Assembly: GCA_019914995.1 (NCBI GenBank)
Contig: CM034127.1
Location: 10,664,001 to 10,728,000 of the forward strand
Length of the DNA: 64,000 bases
Direction: 5' to 3'
Origin: Acanthochlamys bracteata
Taxonomy: Eukaryota; Streptophyta; Magnoliopsida; Pandanales; Velloziaceae
Positions 45,601 to 56,867 of this stretch are shown one piece after another. The position numbers and the translations under genes were made by a program. The notes beneath the pieces were generated by a model. It searched no databases, was not told where the DNA came from, and was given only the letters and a program-made list of their open reading frames with translations. Positions within the stretch are counted from its first letter, which is position 1. Each line of letters opens with the position of its first letter.

Positions 45601-48600
45601 TGGCAAAAAGGAGTTCGATAATGTTCCTAATGTTCCTCTTCACAAGCTCAACCTTGGTTTTAAGATGGACAAAATTCCTATTGTTTCTTTAAAGTGGACT
45701 AGCAGTGATAGGAGGACTGGCCGCTTGTATATAAACGGATTTTCTGGCGATGGGCATCTCCATTTGTTCCAGGTACAGTCTGTGAAGGATAAGGCTATCA
45801 TTTTTCCTTCAGAATGATTTTTGCATCAGTAGTCTGATTCATTAATACATCTTTTGTTGAGACCTCATTATGTTAATCTCTTCTTCAATTAACTTTTTAG
45901 TCATTTGCATTTTCTAGAAGCTGTTTAGCAGAAATGCTTACAAGCTTTATCATTATATACTTAGAATCTCGTTGGAGAATGCCTACAACTAAGGACTTAT
46001 ATCTGGTCATGATGTTTCTAGTATCATGAAATTTTTGCTCGTGATGAAGCGTTCCGCTACTTAAATTTTTTGTTTTTTTATTCATAAACTTGGTAGCCTT
46101 TCTTTTTAAGTTTCATATTGCATTATATAATTCTCTCCTTACAAAACCTGTTATTTCCTTCTAATCTTTGTGATGGTCTTTATCATTCTAACAGGTTGTA
46201 CTTTTACATGAAAACAACGAATCTCAAACAGTCAAATTGATTCTTCCATTGAGCGAACCCTGTCTTGCTGTTGAAATTATTTCACAGTTCAGGGAAAATA
46301 ACAAACACAAGCAATATGTTCTTCTGCTTCTATTAAAATCAGGGGACTTATGCCTGTATGATGATTCAGAGATAGAGAATTATCTATCCCAGAGCCAATC
46401 CAGGACACGTGAAGTTCCAAAAAGCATAATGGTTAAGCTTCCATTTTGTGATTCTAGAATCACAGTTATGAAACTTTACTCATGTCAATCCGAATCCTCA
46501 AGTTCACTAGATGAGGTATTCTTTGGTTAAGCAGTACATTGCTTCTTGTTCTGTTCAATTGACCACTCACAAGTCCTATTTATGTAGGATTACTCATTAT
46601 TAGCCAACAAATATCCCTCCCTTTTATCAATCAATAAGAAGGAAAAAGAAGCAAGTCATCTGCAACAGATTAATGAGTACAATAAAGCCAAACGTCTATA
46701 CATTACTGGACATCATGATGGGTCTATTAATTTCTGGGATGCATCATGTCCACTCCTATTGTTGCTTTTTACAATAAATCGACATGTAAGCTTCGCAAGC
46801 TTAGCTATATCCATTTGTTTAGAATATCATTTAGTTCCTAAGTGCTTAACCTTTTCATGCCTTCATGTATGTAAATACTTTAAGCAGGGGGAAGGGAGTA
46901 AAACTCTAAGTGCACCAGTGACTGCATTGCATTTTGACATGTCTTCTCAAATTCTAATTTATGGAGATCAGACTGGAATGGTAAATTTCTGAACTTGCTG
47001 TCACACTTAACACCGTTTCGGGTACTTGACATTACAATTTGTGGTTTTGCAGCTCCATATACATACATTTAAGAAAGACAAGTCTTCATCTGATAACATA
47101 TTTTCCTTTTTACAAGGTATACTAGCCCATTTTGTGAGTGCATTTTACCTCTCTTTGATTCTTTGGCATCTCCTGATTCCTTCATCATAAATGATCTATC
47201 CTGTTAGCATTACTTGATTTTGACACACCTATGTGAAGTCTTTGTACTCTAATTCAATTTAACGGATATCAGTGTGCTAAACCCTTTGTTTCTTGATTCA
47301 TCAGGAAAACAAGGAAGCAACTACACCACTAGTACTGTTAAACTTAATGGTGCTATAGTGACTGTTAACATGAATGCCAGATCCAAACATCTTGCAGTTG
47401 GGACAGCTAAAGGATATGTAAGTATTTATTGCGGTTTTGTTTGTTGTTTTATTAACATTTTCATTCAGATAAAATTTGAAACTTAACGTTTATACTGTAA
47501 AACTTGGAAATGTTTTGAGTTCGTAATTGGAAAATTATATGGCACAAAATAGAATCTGGTGTTTTGTAGCCTTAACTTTCTGTTTTCTAGTGTGCCAAAT
47601 CATGTAAGTGTACCACCTTTTCTATTCATTTACATATCGTTCTTCTGTACAGGTCTCTGTGATCGATATGGAAGGGATTAATGTCATGTATGATAAACAC
47701 TTCTCAAGTCAGTTATCTAGTAATGTTATCTCGTTGCAGTTTGAAATTGTGAGCAAAAATGGCTTCGCGAATAATGTAATATTGGTAGGATTGGAAGATT
47801 CATCAATTTTTGCTCTTGAAGAGGATACAGGAAAATCCTTTAGTGTTAGTTCAGTTCATACAAAGAAACCCCGCAGGGCTTTGTTGATGCACATAATAGG
47901 TAAGGTTTTACTTGTTTTGCCTTTTTACCAATCCTCCCCACAAAGTGTATGAAATAAAGGTGTACTGTGTCATCACAGATAATGCTGCTGGTTTTGTGGA
48001 ATTGGAAGCTACCTCTAAACAATCTTTGTTGTTGGTTTGTTCTGAAAGTGATATTCGCCTGTACTTGTTAAGTCATGCTATCCAGGTAACTGATTTTCTT
48101 CTAGCAGCCTATGCATTCATAAATTACAATTATTCTATATTGATACTTGTTTTTCCCCAGGGGATTAAGAAGCTATATGGTAAAAAGAGGCTAAATGGCA
48201 CCTGTTGTGCTGCTTCACTTATATGCAGCCCTAAGCTTGAGGTTGGAATAATACTTGTTTTTCAATGTGGCCGAGTAGAGATAAGGAAAGGCATTCTCCA
48301 TCCTTTAAACTTTTACCTATATCTGTTTTCTTTTAGTGAGTGGTAAATAAGGATGTCTTGGCGACTTTCATGCATGTTTTTGTAATTTATGCTTTTCTTT
48401 GTCACACAAGGTTAGTCTGCTTTTATACAACACTGTTTTGATATGATAAGGCCTTCTTTTAGATGCCTGACTTGTTAGATGAATTTTGTGCATGTGATTC
48501 TCAAAGAAAAAATAGTTTTGTACTCCTTTCCTACAAAGTTGCACTAAAATTGTTGTAGCCCATATTTGTGACTTACTAAATGGTTAGTAATCTTATATGT

Positions 48601-50310
48601 ATCTGTGAGTTTAGGCTTGATAATTCGTTGATGTGTTTTTAATTTTTCATATTATCTGTATTATTTCTGATCTCTTCGATTGGCCTATTTTTGTCCATAA
48701 GAAGGTAAGTAGAACCACACTCTGAGGTTTCCTACTTTGTATCTACAGATCTTTACCCAGTCTAAGTCTCTTAAATGAGGCGGAGGTAAGAGGTTTTCCA
48801 TTTTCAACTTTCAAGAGAAGCACAAATGCTAGTGGGGCAATATGTGCTACATCCGAAGGTGAAGTAATTATGGTATGGATGACTTCCAGCTTTTTTCCCT
48901 AGTGAATTCATGTGAAACTACTGCAACTTATTATTATATTGTTTACGTAAGCTATTCGTTTATGTTTAGGTTAATCAGGACCAAGAGATGTTTTTCTTCA
49001 CGACTTCACCTCGTGGGGACATATACAGGTGCACCTCTATAATTGAGTAGTGACTGTCTAAATGTTGTTCATACAAACGCATACACTTCACTAAAGTTAA
49101 AGAGGGTAAATTATTCTACACCAAATATGCTTTCTTATCTAACTTTCATCAATTTTGGCAGGCATTTGGACTTTATCAGTCAGGTATACAAGAAGGATCT
49201 TGTTATTTCTCAGGAAGACATTTCTTCACCGACAACTGAGAATAAAGAGAAGAAGAAGGTGATCTTTGTAAACATTATATAGTTTGTCAATTACTTAATA
49301 CATTTCGTGAATATATTGTTTGCGCGTTTAGGGAATATTTACCATCGTTAGTAAAGATATAAAAGGAAGCAAGGTGAAAAATGGACTAGAGGCAGAAGCT
49401 GTGAGTTCCCCTGGGAGACTTTCAGATAGGCTGTCAAGCATATTCTCAACAGCTAATTTCCCACTAGATGATGAGAAGCAAGACAGCCCAATTCAACATG
49501 AAGACGATGAACTAGATATAGGTACTATTATTGTCTCGTGCCTGAGGGTTGTAGCAAAGTTGCTAATTTTCTCACTGTGCCCTTCTTTTCTATAAAGATG
49601 ACATTGATCTTGAGGATACCAAGGAATCGCCTAAAGGACAGACCTTTTCTGCTTTCTTAAACAAACAGAAACTGGGCAAGAAACTTCAATCTATCAGAGG
49701 TCAGTGGTGGAATCTTAAGTGATGTTTGGTTATATTATTCTCAATGTAACCTTATTGTTTTACAGGTAAACTTAAACCTAAGACGGACCAAAATGTGAGT
49801 ACATCAGTTGAAGGGCCAGAAGATAAGAGTGCTACAGAAGCAGTTGCTCAAATCAAGAGGAAGTACGGCTATACAGTAAACAACGTATGTGGACGTGTCC
49901 TTGTCCTGCAGATTTAGTTTTGAGCTGCAGCTTTTATAGAATAAACAGAATAGGACATTTCTTTTAACATTATGTTTTATTTGATGCTAAGTGCAACTGT
50001 TTTATCTTTCTTTCTCGCCGACTGTTAATGCAGGAACCAAACGCAGCAGACATTGCCAGAAGCAGATTGAGCGAGAACATCAAAAAGTTACAGGTGAACT
50101 ACAACAATTTCATAATTTCTAACAAGTTTCTCAACTTTGGTATATAATCATCTCATTTCAGCAATGATAAACATATGTGAACCTCGATTTTGTTTTTGTT
50201 TCAAGCAGAACATCAGCATGAAAACAACGGAGATGCAAGACAATGCCCAGTCTTTCTCATCTGTAGCAAAAGAGTTGCTCCAAACCGTGAAAAACAAGAA
50301 GTCCCCATGA
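42694..50310 (+). CDS. Tomosyn / Lgl-like WD40 protein with C-terminal SNARE-like motif
   Basis: Plant tomosyns regulate secretion by binding Qa-SNAREs. Exon starts are 42694, 43347, 43611, 43931, 44407, 44581, 45136, 45367, 46195, 46588, 46888, 47053, 47305, 47653, 47979, 48161, 48749, 48970, 49162, 49332, 49598, 49766, 50034 and 50209; 24 exons give 1056 residues. The N-terminus MFVKKFVEKVSKK and the early VPSGACSLAYDTIQ and NDGRIKLFG motifs match tomosyns. WD-like units recur (IEVWDIDKKEL, NGHIILWAL, SGDIFIWSI, DGSINFWDA). A Ser/acidic linker (about 830-960) precedes the SNARE-like coiled coil (about 988-1050: IKRKYGYTVNN, ENIKKLQ, QSFSSVAKELL). Two introns break the GT rule: a GC donor after 43984, and after 48285 the expected junction reads AAG|GAAAGG. 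Reading on from there reaches a stop at about 48344, so that donor decides whether the gene works. Confidence 0.85.
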
Positions 50311-51020
50311 ACTATCCCCTTGTTGCCATGGCATAAAATTATATTGCGCATGTTGTAAAGTCTCTCCGAATCCTCCAATGCAGAAGCCCTGATAAATTTT
50401 CCGAAGGGTGTGATGCATTGTTTGTCTACACTTTCGTCGTTTATTTTGGTGTTCATCTGTTCACTTCATGTATAGACTTGCTTTTTTTTTTAATGATTGT
50501 TCAAAGTAGTCGATATTCAGGTGTACATATTGCACAGATCTCATTCATGTTCAAAGAATTAGAGCTTGCTTGATTAAGAGGCCTGAAAGTGAACTTAATA
50601 ATTGTGTAATTGGCTTCTTGATGTAGGAAATTCTTACTTAGTGCTACATTTTGTCACACCGTGATTTATTTTATGTTGATTATTAATTTTTTGTTGATAT
50701 AGTGGGATGAGTGTTGGAAGCTTTTATCATATAGGAAATAGGGGAAAGGAAAAATGGTCAAAGAATTTCTTACTGAAAAATTAAATTAAATCAAAAATTA
50801 AAATAAGTAGGAAAATATTCACGTTTTATGTTCCAACTTTTGTATCACGTCGCTGCTATGATCTACTGTATGCTGAATTATAACACTACTTTGTTGATAT
50901 AGCGGTATGCAAAATTTAGAAGTAAAAAGAGTCAGAGAATTTTCTATGAAATATTAGTTTAATGATCTGAACATTAATAAAAAAAATAGAATTTTGATGA
51001 AAGAAAATATGGTTATGAAT
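50311..51020. other. Spacer between the tomosyn-like gene and tRNA-Leu
   Basis: Holds the 3' end of the tomosyn-like gene and AT-rich DNA. Short open frames here have no family signal. Confidence 0.5.
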
Positions 51021-51100
51021 GTTGAGAGTGGGATTTGAACCCACGCCCTTTCGGACTGGAACCTTAATCCAGCGCCTTAAACCAACTCGGCCACCTCAAC
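51021..51100 (-). tRNA. tRNA-Leu(AAG): tRNA-Leu, anticodon AAG
   Basis: On the minus strand the 80-base sequence starts GTTGAGGTGGCCGAGTTGG and ends CCACTCTCAAC, closing a 7-base acceptor stem with one mismatch. The A box (GGCCGAGTTGG) and B box (GGTTCAAATCC) are intact. The anticodon stem CTGGA/TCCAG encloses the loop TTAAGGT, so the anticodon is AAG (plus-strand 51063-51065). The long variable arm (GTCCGAAAGGGC) is as expected for a class II tRNA. No CCA is encoded and no intron is present, so it is a nuclear-type gene and looks functional. Confidence 0.93.
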
Positions 51101-51129
51101 ACATTTATTAATAGGTAACAGTTTCTAGG

Positions 51130-51660
51130 GTGGGTAGACCATTTGCATCCTACGAAAGCCACAAAAACTATTTTGAAATAACCACATCAAAGCTCAATTT
51201 TATTCCAATTTTTTCATGTACAAATAAGAGCATTTGTGCTCCTGGGGGTTCACTTCATGCAACAAGGCTTGCGTCCACAGTATTATTCCATAATGTTAGC
51301 AAGGATCAATTAGTTGCTATTGCTAGTGAACTCACACCAGCTTTTCGATTTTTCATACCAGCATCTCAAAAGTTCAAAATACAATGTATTTCAAGCAAGG
51401 AGCAGAAATGGCAATTGTCGCAAGGTGAGTGTAGATGTGTTTTATTGCATCCCTGTTTCCTGTATTGAGTGTAAACACCGCTGCTCCTGGATGATTTCCA
51501 AACATTTCAACTGTACAAAACCAGACAGGAACCTTGTCAATCAAATATTACCAACGACCACATAACATCTATTGAGCCAATGAAACATGTGGACCAACTA
51601 GAAGAAGGAGATATTGCATACTTTATGTTCAATGAGAGCCGTCTTGCTCATTCTAATATC
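51130..51660 (+). pseudogene. Unidentified coding-like relic
   Basis: One frame reads ICAPGGSLHATRLAS, FHNVSKDQLVAIAS and FRFFIPASQKFKIQC up to KWQLSQGE. About 150 bases on, a different frame reads SNITNDHITSIEPMK and VDQLEEGDIAYFMF. Composition and residue mix look like real protein split by a frame change, perhaps two exons or a decayed gene. I do not recognise the family and see no start, promoter or clean splice pair. Confidence 0.3.
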
Positions 51661-51954
51661 AGCAACAAAAAAGCCTTTTTTTTTAAAAAAAATTAATAAA
51701 TAAAGTTAGTACTTTGGTACTTGCCATATTGGAATCAAGATTTGCCACATTGTTGTCATGGATGATACTACTTTCCATGGGGACACAGAATAACATAAAC
51801 AAGTAACATGGTTGATCAATTTGGAATGAAATGAAACTAGAAACAGTATTGGTGATAGCAATGGATAGAACAAATACCAAAAAAGTTATGTGAGGTGCTG
51901 AAGAAAGATGTAGTTATACTAAGTAAACAGCAACAGAAAAACGCATGAAAATTA

Positions 51955-53739
51955 TAGGCCTCCGGTTATGTTATGTCCATATTTTGCTATTTGTATAGTT
52001 GCTAGAAGTGGTATATTAGACTCCAGAACCTTTAGAACAGCAGGGAAAAAATATGAGCTGAAGAGCTCCATTTCCCCCACTTCATCAATAATGAAAGATC
52101 TTTGCCTTCCTTGACCTGATATCACAATAACAATCTGTAAGTGGTAATTCAATGCTCTACCTTCAGTTGATATCAAGCAACTTTGAGTCCAGTTTATCTA
52201 TTATCTCAGGCAGTGTTAATGCTTCAAAGGGCGCCACATCTACCTTGTATTTCCCAACAGTAGGCTATTTCAGAGATTCACAGCTACATTCACAGAAGTA
52301 TTGAGGTTAAATAGTTTGGCAACATCCAACAGGAGTTGATGAATTGAATGCTACATATCAAATAGGACGGTCACTAAAGGATTAAGCAGAGTAGTCAAGA
52401 TAAAAGAATAGGAATACGGGGAGATGCTTAATGATGTATATAGATAGATCTAAAAAAGGTTCGTCAAAATTACAGCATTGCTGTACATTGATCTAGCCGA
52501 CAGTCCTATGATTTAAAAAACTGGAGCTTCTGCAAGGCATAGAAGAAATGCATAAAAGTGTTGACACAAAGTCAACAAACTCCTAGTTGCGAATTTCATG
52601 AGTATTCTTCAACAGATACAATCAAGCTTTAGAGCTCGATGTATTATATGTACATTACTTGACAGTTCTTACTCGAACTTTTAACCCATTATACAAATTG
52701 AGATCTAAGAATCATTTTCGGCATTAAGAATACAATGTTTCACATCTTAAGCAATTGCATCTAACTCACCTATCACTGGAATTACACAGAGAAATGCACC
52801 ACGTGTTCAAAAACGAAAAACGGCTTATATGATCGTTTGATCAACTCAACTTCTCTATTCGAAAGAAAGTGCATATATAATGAGGGTGACAAATAAGCAA
52901 CATCAAAATGACTTCTTAAACAAGCATATCGTACCAATAAACAACAGATTTCAGAATGCAAATTTGCATATAACTCAAATCTCTGCAAAAATCATTTTTC
53001 AGTGAGCAAGAAAATGCTTTTACAATACAAATGCTCAAAAACCAAAACTGGGGTTACTTCAAGACCAGTCCTATTACAGACGCTTGCATAACCATGACTT
53101 GGAATTACTTAATGCCTCAAGAAGCGATTTTGACAGCACAGTAAAGTGTTAGTACATTCAGATTGACTGACAAGTAAAATGGTAACTTCTAAACTTCTAT
53201 GATAAACAAAGTTCTAACACCTTGAACCTAACTGCAAAGACAACAACAAAAATACAATTTTTCCTTCAATCAAAGTGGACACTTTGATTGAAGCTAGGGT
53301 CCAAGCCGTCCACAATACAAACACAACTCTTTCTGAACCTACTCGTACTTCCCTTACAAACTCATCCTAGTTATCACACATAAACGTAGTACTTCAACCA
53401 AATCTCAATTTTTTCACACTCCAACATACTGTAACACCAACTATAAATTACATTTTAAAAAAAAAATGAATGATTTACTATCTTGTTTAGAATCCAAGAT
53501 GGTGAGATTGAGATGGGAAGTAGTGAGGCTTTCAAGAAGCTGAATTACCAGCGTTGTTTTCCCGATTGCCTCTCCATTGATATCATACTAACATCATCAA
53601 ATTTGGAGAAAAGATTTCAACTTTTGTCGGAAAAATAGAAAAATAAAAGTACAAGTTTGTTTTGCCCGGTGAGAAGAAGAAGATTTCCGGAGGACCAGCG
53701 ACCCGAGAAACATTTTCCAGAAACTCCAGAGGCAGCCAT
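51955..53739 (-). pseudogene. THEP1: THEP1-type nucleoside-triphosphatase relic
   Basis: THEP1 proteins are small P-loop NTPases. Four pieces appear in the right order on the minus strand. Near 53739 is an N-terminus MAASGVSGKCFS. Around 53515-53580 is a P-loop-like exon (NGEAIGKTTLVIQLLES). Around 52205-52260 is TVGKYKVDVAPFEALTLPE. Around 51955-52110 is the Walker B exon (FIIDEVGEMELFSSYFFPAV, then LKVLESNIPLLAT). The first Gly of the P-loop is Asn and the conserved Lys after IIDEVG is Glu. The exon that should carry the GFYTREV region and the C-terminal exon were not found, and splice junctions are unclear. It is best read as a decayed gene copy. Confidence 0.6.
53264..53293. repeat. Perfect 30-base near-palindrome
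   Basis: CTTCAATCAAAGTG is followed after GA by its exact reverse complement CACTTTGATTGAAG. It lies inside an intron-like part of the THEP1 relic; no function is evident. Confidence 0.6.
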
Positions 53740-54175
53740 TGACAAGAATTTTAACAACAACTAAGCAGAAGGAAATTTGTTCCTCAAATTTCTTAGAATT
53801 GTTTTGAGGGAAAATTGATTCCTGAATCGCTTGAAAAAACAAAACCACGAGTGTGAAACGCCGGCGCTCTTCTTCCGGAAGAGAAGACGTGAACTCTGTT
53901 GGACCCCGCCCCGGCCGTAACAGTGAAAGTATTTTGTAAGATCAGACCTATAAATGCAACTATAAATGTAGGCCATTATAAAGGGATTGCGTTTTGTGTA
54001 CTACAACTTTAGGGGATCAATCATGCAAAATTTATTATAAAATCAGAAGAAATTTGCTTTCCGAGCTGAAGGAAGCGACGGGAGCCTCCTAATTAATTCT
54101 CTCCTTTCTATCGTGACAAGAACGACAGCTCCGGAGGGGGAAAATAAATCTAAATTTCCATTTGTATCCACGAAG
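53740..54175. promoter_or_regulatory. Upstream region of the RRM gene, head to head with the THEP1 relic
   Basis: About 440 bases lie between the two divergent starts. The stretch includes a GC-richer patch (53850-53925, CGCCGGCGCTCTTC and CCCCGCCCCGGCC), suggesting a TATA-less or bidirectional promoter. Confidence 0.4.
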
Positions 54176-56867
54176 ATGTACGGATCCAGAGGGTAAGTTC
54201 CGCTTCACGAAAATTCATCAATTTTGAATCTATTAGATTAATTTCTGGTAGTTTTTGGGGGAACCGAGTTGCTGTTGTATTGATTAGTTATTGGGAGTTT
54301 TAATTTTAGTGAAAGTTTGGGATTGAGGGATCAAACATGCGTATGGGTATTTGAGGGTAATTAGTTTTGTTAAGTGTTAGGTTTGCGAATTGAATTACAG
54401 TTTGATTTAAAAAATTATCAAGGATTTGGAATTGAATAGTAGGGGAGTGCTTGTTCACAGAAATTTTCGAATCTCAATTTCACCTACGATTCATTTCTGT
54501 AACCATCTGCACGGCTTGTAAAATTGTTAAATTGATTAGTGTAAACAGTTTTTTCGAGGAGTTTGTATTGGATAATTTTGTTGTGAGATCATAAGGTGGT
54601 TTATTGAAATGTTTAGGCGTTACCATGTTCTTCTGTTATCGTGTAAGTGAGAACCTGCGGTTTCTTTAACCTTTACAGTGTGACCTTTCCATCATTAGTT
54701 AATCTCTTTTGAATCATCCTTTTAATTTCTGGTATTTTTTAAGGGATTGAGTTGTTAGGTTTTAGTGGATTAAACACTAGCTTTTAGGTTTTAGTGAAAT
54801 TTTGGAACGGAGGACTTTAACCGACATGTGGGAGTGCTTGTTTGCAAAAAATTTCGAACCTCAATTTCACCTACGTTTCTGGAACCATCTGCATGGTCAT
54901 AAGGATGTAAATTGATTGATCCAGACATATACAGCAGAGAATTTATCTAATTGTTTGTTAGATCATAACGTGGTTGTTGAAACATTAGGTATCATCACCA
55001 TGTTGTTCTGTTGCCATGGAAAATGAGAACCTGTGGTTTCCTTAACCTTTACAATTTGTAACGCTTCCATCATTAGTGAATCCCTTTTGAACCATCCTTG
55101 TACGCATTCTGATTACTGTACGCATTCTGATTTTGCCTTCAATTGAGTAACTAGACACGATTGTTAGAAACATCTGTTAGTTGCATGAAAGGGAATTCCC
55201 AGAAAATCCCTCTTATGTAGTCAACACGCTAGCAACATGTTAGTTTAGGCTTTCAAGTTCGAAAATCTTGCTTAATAAATCCAGTTTAATCATACAAAAG
55301 TACCCTCCCAACTCTCAGAGTCATTGATTTTCTGTAACCTTAAAGTTTTGATCAGCTCATTTGATATATGGAATACTTACGACCACTTTCAATCCGTTCT
55401 CCTTTTGTTTACTATTTTTTTACTGGAGGTCAGAATTGTGAAAGGTGATACCAGCCATCAATCGTCAATCTATTTTAAAGTTTGGCAGTTGAAAATGCAT
55501 CTTTATGATTTGAAGGTTCTCATATGTGTTATCAACTCATTGGAAAGTCATGCTAGTGTCAGCCCTGTCTGTAGTTGTTTTCTATTTGAACCAGGAAAAT
55601 ACATTTCTGGACAATAATATACAGATAAGGACCTGAATTCATGCTCTTCAATATTCTCACCATTATCTCAAAAGATTTCTTTCCTTTGTTGGTTTTTATT
55701 TATGCATCAAAATTGTCTTCTATATTGGGGTTAATGTGTCTTCTTCAGCGTACTTAGTGCCTAAGAGATATGACAAACATGCATTTACACTAGGATCATG
55801 GTTTTCATGTTTATAAGCACAAAAGATGTTTTCTTTGTGTTCTTTGAGCGGAAAACATAACCTGCTAGACAATAAGTGGTAACTTTCTCTTGCGGGTGGA
55901 TTTATTTATTAAATGGGGATTGAGGGGGGCTTCTCCATTTTCTTTTTTGGGATGTTGGATAATATGAAGGGCTATGTTGGGAAGCGGGGGGTTTTCAGAC
56001 GGGTACGAGGGCACAAAGAGACCAAGAATGATGGACTCAAATCCCTACTTCGCAGTGACCGGTGCTGGATCTTCCAATATGCTCGAGGGCGGCAGCTCAA
56101 AGCGACCACGGATGGCTTCAGAACCTGTCACATACTTCCCAATGACTGCCTCCATAACTGGTGTCTCTAGCTCATACCAGCCTTACTTTAGCTCTGTTGA
56201 CTATGGACGAGGATCATTTGGCAGCAGGATCACCTTTCCAGTGGTTCGCCTGAGAGGCCTCCCTTTTGATTGCGAGGATCTGGACATTCTTAGTTTCTTT
56301 GCTGGCTTAAATATTGTGGACTGTCTACTGGTCAATAAGAATGGACGCTTCATCGGAGAGGCGTATGTTGTATTTGCTTCTCCCTTGCAGGCAGAGATAG
56401 CACTCCAGAGGGACAAGCATAACATGGGAAGGAGGTATGTTGAAGTGTTTCCATGCACTAAGCGGGACTACTACCAAGCCATTGCTGCTGAGATTAGTTC
56501 TGGGGGCTTCTTTTCTGATGGAGATTGTCAACAGGGTCCGCCACCGGCACGGCCAAAAAGAACTTCTGAGGACAAGGATCAAATGGAGTACACTGAGGTC
56601 CTTAAGCTCCGGGGTCTTCCTTATTCTGTGACCAAGTCAGAAATTGTGCAGTTCTTTGGCGAGGAGTTTGGGCTGAAGGAAGAAAATGTTCAGATTATAT
56701 GCCGACCTGATGGGAAAGCAACAGGAGAGGCTTATGCAGAGTTTGCATCAGCAAATTTGGCAAAAAGAGCAATGCGCAAAGACATGATGACAATTGGGAC
56801 AAGGTATGTGGAACTGTTTCCAGCTACCCCCGATGAAATGGCTCGATCCAGACGTTTTAATCAATAG
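54176..56867 (+). CDS. hnRNP F/H (GRSF)-like RNA-binding protein with two RRMs
   Basis: Predicted nuclear RNA-binding protein, perhaps in splicing, similar to Arabidopsis AT5G66010 (from memory). Two exons, 54176-54192 and 55970-56867, give 304 residues. The short first exon encodes MYGSRG and joins to AMLGSGGFSDGYE, exactly as in relatives, which fixes the start. RRM1 spans about 96-169 (VVRLRGLPF, IGEAYVVF, RRYVEVFP). RRM2 spans about 215-292 (VLKLRGLPY, GEAYAEFAS, RYVELFP). Both have the quasi-RRM pattern in which classical aromatic RNP residues are replaced. The N-terminus is Ser/Gly-rich with two basic KRPRM motifs (residues about 22 and 50), possible nuclear signals. Intron 1 (1.8 kb) holds an old tandem duplication. 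Confidence 0.92.
54241..55105. repeat. Diverged tandem duplication within intron 1 of the RRM gene
   Basis: Unit A (about 54241-54724) and unit B (about 54725-55105) share ATTTCTGGTA at their starts, then GGGAGTGCTTGTT, CTCAATTTCACCTACG, AACCATCTGCA, TGAGAACCTG and TTCCATCATTAGT in the same order. Many substitutions and gaps show the duplication is old. A short direct repeat (GTACGCATTCTGATT, twice) follows at about 55101-55135. Confidence 0.75.
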
